Positions 1-6,718 of a DNA stretch of 17,064 nucleotides are shown here, one piece after another. Positions within the stretch are counted from its first letter, which is position 1. The number at the start of each line of letters is the position of its first letter. The notes under the pieces are model-generated. The model was not told where the DNA came from. It saw only the letters and a list, made by a program, of their open reading frames with translations, and did no database searches. A program made the position numbers and the translations under genes. The stretch is from Lentisphaera sp. Lineage in GTDB: Bacteria; Verrucomicrobiota; Lentisphaeria; Victivallales; GWF2-50-93. The stretch lies in NCBI GenBank assembly GCA_020721745.1, contig DYMC01000026.1, positions 1-17,064 on the forward strand, read 5' to 3'.

Positions 1-126
1 CTGATACTTGAGTAGTTTTTGGAAAAGTCCGTGCGTCTCCAGATGCAATGTCCGACACTTCCTGCTCAACTTGGACACGGCTTCAATGTATTCGGGAAGA
101 ATTTTCATGACTTTTATCAGTAGCAT
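1..126 (-). CDS. Partial hypothetical protein (5' end only)
   Basis: An open frame on the minus strand runs from an ATG at 126 to the left edge without a stop, giving the first 42 residues of a protein that continues outside the window. A second in-frame ATG at 108 would give a protein beginning MKILPEYIEAV. Neither start has a clear Shine-Dalgarno sequence, so the choice is open. An in-frame TAG lies about 30 bases upstream of the first ATG. The visible part has no signal peptide or membrane helix and is rich in Lys, Leu and Glu, compatible with a helical N-terminus. It starts 53 bases after the stop of the O-antigen-ligase-like gene on the same strand and could share its transcript. I do not recognise the family. 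Confidence 0.45.
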   Translation of the reverse strand, partial: MLLIKVMKILPEYIEAVSKLSRKCRTLHLETHGLFQKLLKYQ

Positions 127-179
127 CCCATAATTTGCTTTCGTTCGAAGCTATTTAATGGTATGCGCAGGCTGCTGAT

Positions 180-2009
180 TTATGGGCGTGTTTTCATGCG
201 GGAGCCCTGTTTCTCGTCTTTTCGCTCGTCCAGGAGACGCTTCTTGAGAAGCTTGTATTCCTCGAACTTGTTGTCGAAATACGTATTCTTCGCTATCACC
301 GGGACATCCTCCCATTCGAGCCCCTTGTGCTCAAGAGCGCGCGCAAGCATCAGCGTGGTCATGTGCAGCTTCTCATCCAGCCCGAGCTCCTTCTCCAGCA
401 TGAGCTTCTTGTAGAGGGCTTCTATCGAGATCGGATAGTTCATTATGTCCCTCTCGAGATACCGGATCGCGTCGGACCTGCGCCGGAGCGCGGTTTTCGC
501 ATCGGCCATCTTCAGGTTGGAACGCGATATGGACGGATTCGGAGTCGCCTGCAGCCTCTCAAGGTAGGCCTCTGCCATGTATGGATCCTTGAAATCCTGC
601 ATGCAAAGTATCCCGGCCGAGAAAAGAGCTGGGAAGAAATTCGGGTTCAGGTTCGCGGCTGCATCCATGCACGCAAGCGAAAACACAAGATTCTCCGGCT
701 TGTCGCTCGCCATGAACCCCCTGTTGTAAAGGATGTTGGCCCTGTAGTTGTCGGCTCCGTCCCGGACAAGCGCGAAAATCAAAATACCGGCGCAGGCGGC
801 GCGAAAAAGATATTCAGGCAACAAAAACCAAAGGGAGAAGCGGCGTCTTGCAGGCGGGGGCGCGGCATAGGCGGTCTTCCAGAGAAGCCCCAGCAGGACG
901 CTCATCGCGAAGAAATTGTGCCAATGATAGTATGTCATGTCGAAAAGGGAGCAGACGAGGAGGAGCAGGAAGGAGAAAAGCACAGCCCTGCTCCCGGACG
1001 AAAGCCTGCGGTACTTTCTGAAAAGAAGCAGAACCGGATGGAATGTAAGCATGAGTATCGCGCCGCCGCCGATCAGCCCGAAGGACCCCAGCATGTAGAG
1101 CACATGGTTGTGAGGATGCTCAGTTATGTGCGCAAAATGATGGCTGCGCAGGAAATACCCTATCGGACGATACGCCGTGTATTCCGAAAGATAGCGCGCG
1201 TCACCCACGCCAAACCAGAAATTGTCCAGGAAAAGATCCCATCCCCCGGTCCACATCGCAATCCTCATGTCGTGCTGAACGAGACCGGCAAAATATTCGT
1301 GGAACAAAAAGAATGACATCACGGCCACCGCGAAAATCGCAAGAAGGCAAAGAAAGAATGCACTCCTCGCAAAACGATCGCCGTCCGTCGCGAAATACAC
1401 AAAAACAACTGAGCAAAAAGCCGCCGAGACCATCGCCGCCCGCGACTCAGTCTTGAATATTGTGAACACGACAAAGGCAAAAACGATATATTTGCATAGC
1501 CGGAAGACAGCGGAATCGCTGCGCAGCGACTCCTTGTGGAGCAGATAGATTACGACGGGGGCAAGCCCCAGCACCAGCGACGCATGCCAGTTCTGGTTGC
1601 CGGGAAGCCCCACGAGATTCCCGCCAAACAGCAGCTGCCTCAGCGACATCAGGACGTTCAGGAGCCACAGCAGGGCGAGCAGGCGGACGAACGCGCGCCT
1701 CCCGCCTGGAATCAGATAGACGCATAGCGGACAAATGACCCAGGACATCGCCCCGAAATATTCCAGATGCGAATACGACTCGCAGAATGTGAATTGAAAT
1801 GCGGCGACGGCGAGCGACAGGACCAGCGGGACAAGGAATATCCTCCTCGACGAGAAGGAAAAATCCCTCCGCAGAAAAATCATGATCGCGCAGAACATCG
1901 CGAAGAAGACGTTCATCCCTTTGATGTCCTGCGCTATCCTGAAGAGCAGCAGCGAGAACACAAGATAGACCGAAATCAGAACCACCTGGATATTGATTTT
2001 CATGCGCAT
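180..2009 (-). CDS. O-antigen ligase/polymerase family membrane protein (Wzy_C) with C-terminal helical repeats
   Basis: This 609-aa polytopic membrane protein probably ligates or polymerises a lipid-linked glycan on the outer face of the inner membrane. Hydrophobic helices fill residues 5-230 and 300-415. The Wzy_C-type signature is visible: TESRAA near 187-192, with the conserved Arg190; a segment MRIAMWTGGWDLFLDNFWFG near 248-267; and HPHNHVLYMLGSFGLIG at 298-314, with the HxHN-type periplasmic His. Residues about 430-560 look like TPR-type helical pairs, a common C-terminal extension in this family. The ATG at 2009 is the first possible start because an in-frame TAG lies 9 bases upstream; its Shine-Dalgarno is weak, and Met3 is an alternative. 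A 369-bp gene-free leader lies upstream and contains a strong promoter copy (2393-2421). Substrate unknown; the family call is firm, ligase versus polymerase is not. Confidence 0.85.
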   Translation of the reverse strand: MRMKINIQVVLISVYLVFSLLLFRIAQDIKGMNVFFAMFCAIMIFLRRDFSFSSRRIFLVPLVLSLAVAAFQFTFCESYSHLEYFGAMSWVICPLCVYLIPGGRRAFVRLLALLWLLNVLMSLRQLLFGGNLVGLPGNQNWHASLVLGLAPVVIYLLHKESLRSDSAVFRLCKYIVFAFVVFTIFKTESRAAMVSAAFCSVVFVYFATDGDRFARSAFFLCLLAIFAVAVMSFFLFHEYFAGLVQHDMRIAMWTGGWDLFLDNFWFGVGDARYLSEYTAYRPIGYFLRSHHFAHITEHPHNHVLYMLGSFGLIGGGAILMLTFHPVLLLFRKYRRLSSGSRAVLFSFLLLLVCSLFDMTYYHWHNFFAMSVLLGLLWKTAYAAPPPARRRFSLWFLLPEYLFRAACAGILIFALVRDGADNYRANILYNRGFMASDKPENLVFSLACMDAAANLNPNFFPALFSAGILCMQDFKDPYMAEAYLERLQATPNPSISRSNLKMADAKTALRRRSDAIRYLERDIMNYPISIEALYKKLMLEKELGLDEKLHMTTLMLARALEHKGLEWEDVPVIAKNTYFDNKFEEYKLLKKRLLDERKDEKQGSRMKTRP

Positions 2010-2048
2010 AGACCGCTACTATATACCCCCATGGAAAATATTCGAGGG

Positions 2049-2078
2049 GTGCGTGCGGGGTCAGTGCGTGTGGGGTCT
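2049..2078. repeat. Tandem repeat, two 15-bp units
   Basis: The units GTGCGTGCGGGGTCA (2049-2063) and GTGCGTGTGGGGTCT (2064-2078) are adjacent and identical at 13 of 15 positions. This short GC-rich patch sits in an AT-rich region, about 40 bp upstream of the O-antigen-ligase start and therefore probably within its mRNA leader. The second unit runs into a small GGGG-TCTG-CCCC inverted repeat (2072-2083). Function unknown. Confidence 0.7.
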
Positions 2079-2227
2079 GCCCCCATTTCTTTTCTTTTTT
2101 GCGAATGATAAATCATTATTATTTGCCATTTCACCCGCCTTAAAGCCATTTTTTGTGCAGAGGATTATCAGTCTAAGCGATTTGATTATTAAAGTTATTT
2201 TCTTCCGCACAAAATATTGCTCTAAGA

Positions 2228-2273
2228 CCAATATTTCAAGCCGTCAGCACAGATTTTTATAGACAAATATTGG
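2228..2273. repeat. Inverted repeat with 9-bp arms
   Basis: CCAATATTT (2228-2236) is the exact reverse complement of AAATATTGG (2265-2273), leaving a 28-base spacer. A related AAATATTG also occurs just upstream, near 2211. The AT-rich arms are weak as an RNA hairpin. It could be an end of a decayed small mobile element or chance in AT-rich DNA. Confidence 0.3.
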
Positions 2274-2280
2274 AAGTTTT

Positions 2281-2293
2281 GGGGACAGACACC
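2281..2293. repeat. GGGGACAGACACC motif, possible RAYT/REP-associated remnant
   Basis: GGGGACAGACACC at 2281-2293 matches, from memory, a short motif that recurs in many bacterial genomes next to REP-associated (IS200-like, Y1) transposase genes. A related GGGGTCTGCCCCC lies at 2072-2084 in the same gap. No transposase gene is present. The assignment rests on recollection of the motif, not on a search. Confidence 0.3.
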
Positions 2294-2377
2294 GAAAAAA
2301 AATGTGAAAATCTCATCCGTCCTCTCCAGTATCAGCCTCATTTTTCACCTATTGGGTTAATTGTTGCATCTTGAAAA

Positions 2378-2460
2378 GAATTCATGCAACTAATTACACC
2401 ACAAATGTTTAAAAAAGTCAAGACACCTTTTTATCTTTTTTCTATCACTTTTTCAGGTAT
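2378..2460 (-). repeat. 83-bp promoter-bearing repeat, copy 1
   Basis: Read on the minus strand, these 83 bases match 16982-17064 on the plus strand at 79 of 83 positions (four substitutions, no gaps). The element contains an A-rich upstream tract, a -35/-10 pair, and a downstream segment ending GTTGCATGAATTC. Similarity stops close to both ends: it is followed here by TTTTCAA on the minus strand, while copy 2 runs off the window. Such high identity between two intergenic sites, in DNA that is not a gene, implies recent duplication or strong constraint. Confidence 0.9.
2393..2421 (-). promoter_or_regulatory. Sigma-70-type promoter in repeat copy 1
   Basis: On the minus strand, TTGACT (2421-2416) and TGTAAT (2398-2393) are separated by exactly 17 bp. 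An A-rich stretch immediately upstream (about 2425-2450) looks like an UP element. Transcription would start near 2386 and run toward the O-antigen-ligase-like gene with a leader of about 375 nt. Copy 2 has the consensus TATAAT, so this copy is one base weaker. Confidence 0.75.
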
Positions 2461-2652
2461 ATATTTTACCGCGGAATTTTCAAGGCGATTATGGCGTGAA
2501 GATTTTTAGAAGGCCAGCAATTTTTTGGCATGCATAACTCGTTGATTATCAATATTTTAATTTTTGCAGTTATGTTTCTGCAATAAATTCTGCAAATCTG
2601 CCGCAAATGATGCATTATCAATGAGATATACTGCGCATAGTTAAGTCAGGTG

Positions 2653-2672
2653 GACGGTAGGTATTCACCGTC
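2653..2672 (-). terminator. Small hairpin at the end of the ATPase gene
   Basis: GACGGT and ACCGTC form a 6-bp stem with an 8-base loop, overlapping the ATPase stop codon (2671-2673). No U-run follows on the minus strand, so it is at best a weak or factor-dependent terminator, or an mRNA-end-stabilising hairpin. Confidence 0.25.
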
Positions 2673-4638
2673 ATTCCGCCTGTCTGGCCGATGCGGTGAG
2701 CTCCTCGCCGGTTCTGACGAGGCGTGCGCTGTTGAAGATTATGACGAGGGTACTGCTTGCGTGGAGGATGGCGGCGGCTATGGGGTTGAGATATCCGAAG
2801 ACGGAGAAGCTGACACCCGCTATCACGAAGACCATTCCGAAGAAGAGGTTCTGGTTGACCACGGAGTTGGATCTGCGCGCAAGCTTCACCAGCATGGGGA
2901 TGCGCCTCAGGTCGTTGGTCATGAGGGCTATGGATGCGCTGTTTATGGCTATGTCGCTGCCGATGGCCCCCATGGCTATGCCCAGGTCGCCGGCGGCGAG
3001 AGCCGGGGCATCATTGATTCCATCTCCGACAACCGCCACGGTGTAGCTCTTCTTCACGTTCTTGACGAATTCGACCTTGTCGTCCGGCAGGCATTCGGAG
3101 CGGACCTCGTCCATTTCGAGGCTTCTGCCGACCTTTTCAGCGACCGATGCGCGGTCTCCGGTGACCATGGAGCATTGGCGTATGCCCTCCTTTCTGAGCC
3201 CCGCGATCGCGTCCTTGGCCTCCTTTCGGAGAGTGTCGCGGAGCCCTATCCATCCGATTGCCTTGCCTTCCTTCGCCACGAAGACGATGCTCATTCCGAG
3301 GCTTTCCTCCTCGGACGGCTCGTGCGTGGAGGTCAGGGAGACGCCTTTGGACTTCAGCCAGGCCCCTCTGCCCACCAGGCATGGCCTGCCGTCGAGTTTT
3401 GCGGACACGCCTTTGCCGTGGGCCTCCTCGAAGAGGTCTATCTTGCCGGCCTTGAGTTCGGCCTCGGCGGCAAGCCTGCACACTGCCTTTGCCGCGGGGT
3501 GGTTGCTGTTCGCCTCGAGGGAGTATGCTATGCGCAGCAGTTCCGCCGGCTTCACGCCGTCAACTGGTGCGAGTTTCGCAACGGAGAGATCGCCCTCGGT
3601 GAGCGTGCCCGTCTTATCGAATACGACGGAGCGTATCTTCGAGGCCGTTTCCAGATACGAGACATCCTTTATCAGGATGCCGAGACGCGATGCGGCCGCA
3701 AGTGCCGCCACCACGGCAGAAGGCGCGGCAAGGACCAGCGCGCAGGGGCACGATGCGACCAGGACAGCTATCACGCTGTTCATGTCGCCGCCGCCGAACC
3801 ACCATGTGAGGCCGGCTATCATCAGTATTGTCGGAGTGTAGTATCCGGCGTAGAGGTCTATCAGGCGGACTATCGGGGGTTTGCTCCTCTCGGCGGCCAT
3901 TATCATGGCCTTCACCTTGCCAAGTGTGGTGTCTTCGCCGACCTTCGAGACCTTCACGTCGAGGACGCTGGTGAGGTTCTGGGTGCCGGCGAACACCTCG
4001 TCGCCGTTTTCCTTGTCCACAGGGAGGGATTCGCCGGTTATGGAGGACTGGTTGACCGCGCTGCTGCCGGAGGCGATGACTCCGTCCACCGGGAAGTTCT
4101 CGCCCGGTCTGACTCTGATGACATCGCCGACCTGCAGGGATATGGCATCCACCTCGATCTCTTTTCCTTCGCTTATCTTTCTCGCGGAGCGCGGCGTGAG
4201 CTTGATGAGGTCCTCGATGGAGCGCTGCGCGCCTGAGGCCGTCCTGCTCTCGATGATTATGGCTACCATGAGGAAGAAGCAGATTATGCCTGCGCTCTTG
4301 AAGTTGCCTCCTGCGAAGGACGCGAGCACGGCTATGGCGACCAGCTCGTTCATCTGAATCTTGCCTTTTGTGAGGTCTCTTATGGTCTCCAGGAAGATGG
4401 GGAAGGCCAGTATGATGGAGCCGATTGCGGCGCTCAGGTCCGAGGACAATGGCTGGTCGGGCTGGAGCCATTCGAGCAGGTATGAATTGAGGACGAAGAT
4501 GCCGCCCACCATCGCAAGGCCGAGCCTGCCGATGCTTCTGGAATGCGCCGGGCTCCCCCCGCCGTCGTTGGAGCAGAATGCGCAATTTGCGCCTTCTACA
4601 TGATGGCCGTCCATATTTCTTGCAGCCGTTCCGCTCAT
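2671..4638 (-). CDS. P1B-type heavy-metal translocating ATPase
   Basis: This 655-aa inner-membrane pump uses ATP hydrolysis to move a transition-metal ion out of the cytoplasm. All core elements are present: TGES actuator motif (201-204), the CPC metal-binding motif in a transmembrane helix (297-299), phosphorylation site DKTGT with Asp341, the SNHP nucleotide-binding motif (378-381), MVTGD (491-495) and GDGINDAP (538-545). About eight membrane helices fit the P1B layout. There is no N-terminal HMA domain; instead residues 11-22 carry His12, His13 and a CAFC motif (Cys19, Cys22). The last helix reads LHASSTLVIIFNSARL (625-640), neither the Asp-containing zinc/cadmium form nor the typical copper form, so the ion is uncertain. 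The ATG overlaps the stop of the HflK-like gene by ATGA (4635-4638), implying translational coupling, with AAGGA about 10 bases upstream. Confidence 0.93.
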   Translation of the reverse strand: MSGTAARNMDGHHVEGANCAFCSNDGGGSPAHSRSIGRLGLAMVGGIFVLNSYLLEWLQPDQPLSSDLSAAIGSIILAFPIFLETIRDLTKGKIQMNELVAIAVLASFAGGNFKSAGIICFFLMVAIIIESRTASGAQRSIEDLIKLTPRSARKISEGKEIEVDAISLQVGDVIRVRPGENFPVDGVIASGSSAVNQSSITGESLPVDKENGDEVFAGTQNLTSVLDVKVSKVGEDTTLGKVKAMIMAAERSKPPIVRLIDLYAGYYTPTILMIAGLTWWFGGGDMNSVIAVLVASCPCALVLAAPSAVVAALAAASRLGILIKDVSYLETASKIRSVVFDKTGTLTEGDLSVAKLAPVDGVKPAELLRIAYSLEANSNHPAAKAVCRLAAEAELKAGKIDLFEEAHGKGVSAKLDGRPCLVGRGAWLKSKGVSLTSTHEPSEEESLGMSIVFVAKEGKAIGWIGLRDTLRKEAKDAIAGLRKEGIRQCSMVTGDRASVAEKVGRSLEMDEVRSECLPDDKVEFVKNVKKSYTVAVVGDGINDAPALAAGDLGIAMGAIGSDIAINSASIALMTNDLRRIPMLVKLARRSNSVVNQNLFFGMVFVIAGVSFSVFGYLNPIAAAILHASSTLVIIFNSARLVRTGEELTASARQAE

Positions 4639-5759
4639 TTCGCACCGTCCTTGGCTTCCTTGTCCTTTGGCACCATGGGTTCCGGGTTGAGCATGATCCT
4701 AAGCTCCTGCCTATCGCTGCCCCCCGGCGGAATGAGATACTTGTCCTTCACCTTGAGCAGGAATTCGGAGACTCCGTCGTTGTAGAGAGCCAGCAGGACG
4801 GTGTCCGGGTTCTTCCTGTATTCCCCGAGAATCTTCCTGAAGTAATTCTCCTCCGACTCTATCTGCGAGACTATTCTGCTGCGGTAGACCCTGGCCTGCG
4901 ATATGACATCCGCCTTCTCGGCCTCGGCCTCGCTGTCCTTCTTCACCGCATATTCGCGGGCGTTCTGGATGTCCTTGGACATGTCCGCCTCGGCGCCAAT
5001 GACGTTCTGGAAGGCGGGATTGACCATTAGCGGCGGGGTTTTGCCGGTGAGGTTCACTTCCAGCGTCTCGATGTTTATCCCGAAATCCCACCTGGCCAGT
5101 TCCTTTGCGAAATTCGCAAGCACCTGCCTGTTGTACTCGGCGGAATTCTTATACAGGGCGTCGTCCACGGACCATGCCGCGGTAGTGCGCACGACCACGT
5201 TGTCGAAGAGGCTTTTGAGGAATGTCCTTGGTCCGCGCGTGCCGAGGCTGCTGCCGGTTTTCGGGCTCTTCAAAATCTCGTCGTCCTGGAAGGGGTCCTG
5301 CGGGGTCATCAGCTTCGTGTAGTATTTTGTCGGATCGTTTATCTCGTATACAAGCTCCCATTCGCTGTGTATGATGTTCGCGTCCCCTGTGAGCAGGTAT
5401 CCTTCGACTGCGGGATTCAGGGGGCCTCCCTGGGGAGCCTGCCCGTCAATGTAGCTTTTTGCGTCCATCTTGTGCCAGAAGGATCTTGTCCTGATGGTCT
5501 GCTTGGTGGTCTGTATCTTCACCACTCTCGATATGGGGTAGGGATAGACCCAGTGCCAGCCTTCCTTGAATTCGCCGATTATCTTTCCAAATCTGAGGAC
5601 TATCGCCGCCTCCTGCGGACGCACGGTGAAGTATCCGGCGAAGACGACATACCAGGCGAGAAGGGCGGCGATGGAGACCGAAAGCACGACGAAGGAATAG
5701 CGCAGCAGCTGCACCAGCGCCTGCATTCCGGGGCTGTATTTTTCGGTCTTTCCGTTCAT
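4635..5759 (-). CDS. hflK: HflK-like SPFH-domain membrane protein
   Basis: This 374-aa protein has a single N-terminal membrane helix (about 20-43) followed by an SPFH/Band 7 domain. The domain begins VRPQEAAIVLRFGKI at 46-60 and continues with GWHWVYPYPI near 67-76. A conserved boundary of HflK type, PPLMVNPAFQNVIGAEAD, lies about two-thirds along and is followed by a long charged helix rich in Ala, Glu and Lys that should form the coiled-coil wall of an SPFH cage. In E. coli, HflK and HflC form a cage around the FtsH protease; no ftsH is present here. The gene overlaps the HflC-like gene upstream (ATGA, 5756-5759) and the P-type ATPase gene downstream (ATGA, 4635-4638), so all three should be made in coupled amounts. 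An insertion near residues 95-120 (HKMDAKSYIDGQAPQGG) differs from classical HflK. The symbol is family-level. Confidence 0.82.
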   Translation of the reverse strand: MNGKTEKYSPGMQALVQLLRYSFVVLSVSIAALLAWYVVFAGYFTVRPQEAAIVLRFGKIIGEFKEGWHWVYPYPISRVVKIQTTKQTIRTRSFWHKMDAKSYIDGQAPQGGPLNPAVEGYLLTGDANIIHSEWELVYEINDPTKYYTKLMTPQDPFQDDEILKSPKTGSSLGTRGPRTFLKSLFDNVVVRTTAAWSVDDALYKNSAEYNRQVLANFAKELARWDFGINIETLEVNLTGKTPPLMVNPAFQNVIGAEADMSKDIQNAREYAVKKDSEAEAEKADVISQARVYRSRIVSQIESEENYFRKILGEYRKNPDTVLLALYNDGVSEFLLKVKDKYLIPPGGSDRQELRIMLNPEPMVPKDKEAKDGAK

Positions 5760-6694
5760 TGTTTTGTTTTTCCCTTTGCCGCCGGGGTGTTCTCGGGGTC
5801 GAGAATGTCGAATGGCGGATAGTCTTTCGTGTTCAGGATGAGAGTTGTCTTTTCAGGCATTATCTTTCTCAGAGACTCGAGCTTCCTGAGAAATTCGGCG
5901 AGCTCTGGCTCCTCCTTGAAGACGGAATAGAACGATGCGGCCTTGGCGTCCCCCTCGGCCCTGATGCTGCGCGCCTCGGCCTCCGCGTCGGCGAGCATCT
6001 GTTTGCGGCGGTTGTCCGCCTCGTCCTTTATCTTCTTCGCGATCTTCTTGCCTTCAGAGCGGTAGTTCTCGGCCAGGACGTTCCTCTCGGAGATCATCCT
6101 GTCGAAGACCTTCTCGGAAATTTTCTCCGGAATACCCAGGAACTTCACACCCAGGGCTTTTATCTCGATCCCGTATTCGTCCTTGGCCTGGGCCGCTATG
6201 CCATCGAGAATGTCCTTTTCCAGAACGTCAAGCTTGAGCTTGGATGGATCTGTGTTGACAAGCTCCTTGAAGGCGTATTTGCCTATCACGGCGTTCTTCT
6301 CAGTCCTGATGAGACTTGTGAGCCTTTCCTCGACCTTCTCCTCGGTCCCGAATTTTTTCAGGACTGTTTCAGGTGCAGATATCCTATATACGACATATGT
6401 GCCCACTATCACGTTTTTCCCGTCCGCCGTGTATGTCTCCTCTATCTTGCCGACGGTTCCATCGAAGCATCTGTTGCGCTTGTCGTAGCGGGTGATCTGC
6501 TGTATGGGATAAGGCAGCCTGAAATGCAGTCCCGGGCCGCGGGTCCCCACTATCTCCCCGAATGTTGTGACCACCGCGTATTCTGTCTCGTTGACTTGGA
6601 ACGAGAATATCGTGAGCAGGAAGATGATTGCGACTATCAGGCCGAGCACGACGGTGGGCATATGTCTGGATTTGCCTGGATTGCTGTCTGGCAT
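5756..6694 (-). CDS. hflC: HflC-like SPFH-domain membrane protein
   Basis: This 312-aa protein has the length and layout of HflC: a membrane helix at about 13-32, then an SPFH domain starting VNETEYAVVTTFGEIVG (34-50) and GPGLHFRLPYPI (53-64). Next comes a charged coiled-coil helix at roughly 200-250 containing repeated Ala/Glu/Lys/Arg, and a C-terminal segment ending around NTKDYPPFDIL, where HflC proteins form the cap of the cage. The start is supported by CAGGAGAA about 9 bases upstream of the ATG. It follows the 641-aa SPFH gene by 24 bp and overlaps the HflK-like gene by four bases. The expected role is membrane scaffolding or control of a membrane protease or transporter. Here the downstream metal ATPase is an obvious candidate partner, which is an inference. 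Confidence 0.83.
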   Translation of the reverse strand: MPDSNPGKSRHMPTVVLGLIVAIIFLLTIFSFQVNETEYAVVTTFGEIVGTRGPGLHFRLPYPIQQITRYDKRNRCFDGTVGKIEETYTADGKNVIVGTYVVYRISAPETVLKKFGTEEKVEERLTSLIRTEKNAVIGKYAFKELVNTDPSKLKLDVLEKDILDGIAAQAKDEYGIEIKALGVKFLGIPEKISEKVFDRMISERNVLAENYRSEGKKIAKKIKDEADNRRKQMLADAEAEARSIRAEGDAKAASFYSVFKEEPELAEFLRKLESLRKIMPEKTTLILNTKDYPPFDILDPENTPAAKGKTKQ

Positions 6695-6718
6695 GTTGTT
6701 TTCTCCTGTTGAGTATAT

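Larger units (their letters stand above)
2010..2670. other. AT-rich gene-free island
   Basis: These 661 bases between the P-type ATPase gene and the O-antigen-ligase-like gene contain no convincing gene. By eye they are far more AT-rich than the flanking genes. They hold a tandem 15-mer repeat (2049-2078), a GGGGACAGACACC motif (2281-2293), a 9-bp inverted repeat (2228-2236 / 2265-2273), and an 83-bp element containing a minus-strand promoter (2378-2460). Nothing recognisable was seen in 2461-2640 apart from A/T-rich sequence. The composition change and the mosaic of repeats suggest remnants of mobile sequence, which is an inference. Confidence 0.6.

Noticed and set aside
2071..2100. Plus-strand GGGG-TCTG-CCCC hairpin followed by a T-rich run, resembling a terminator
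   Set aside because: The stem is only 4-5 bp and no plus-strand gene lies upstream; it is better explained as part of the repeat motif.
2222..2341. A 39-codon minus-strand frame (starts MRLILERTDE) in the leader after the repeated promoter
   Set aside because: AGGTG lies 4 bases upstream, but the frame crosses the GGGGACAGACACC motif and shows no protein-like constraint that can be judged; not enough to call a gene.
2650..4236. A 528-codon open frame on the plus strand opposite the metal ATPase
   Set aside because: It is antisense to a gene with every P1B motif intact, and its translation has no recognisable domain; it reflects the codon bias of the real gene.
5759..6712. A 317-codon plus-strand frame opposite the HflC-like gene
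   Set aside because: Same reason: the minus-strand SPFH protein is clear and the antisense product has no family features.
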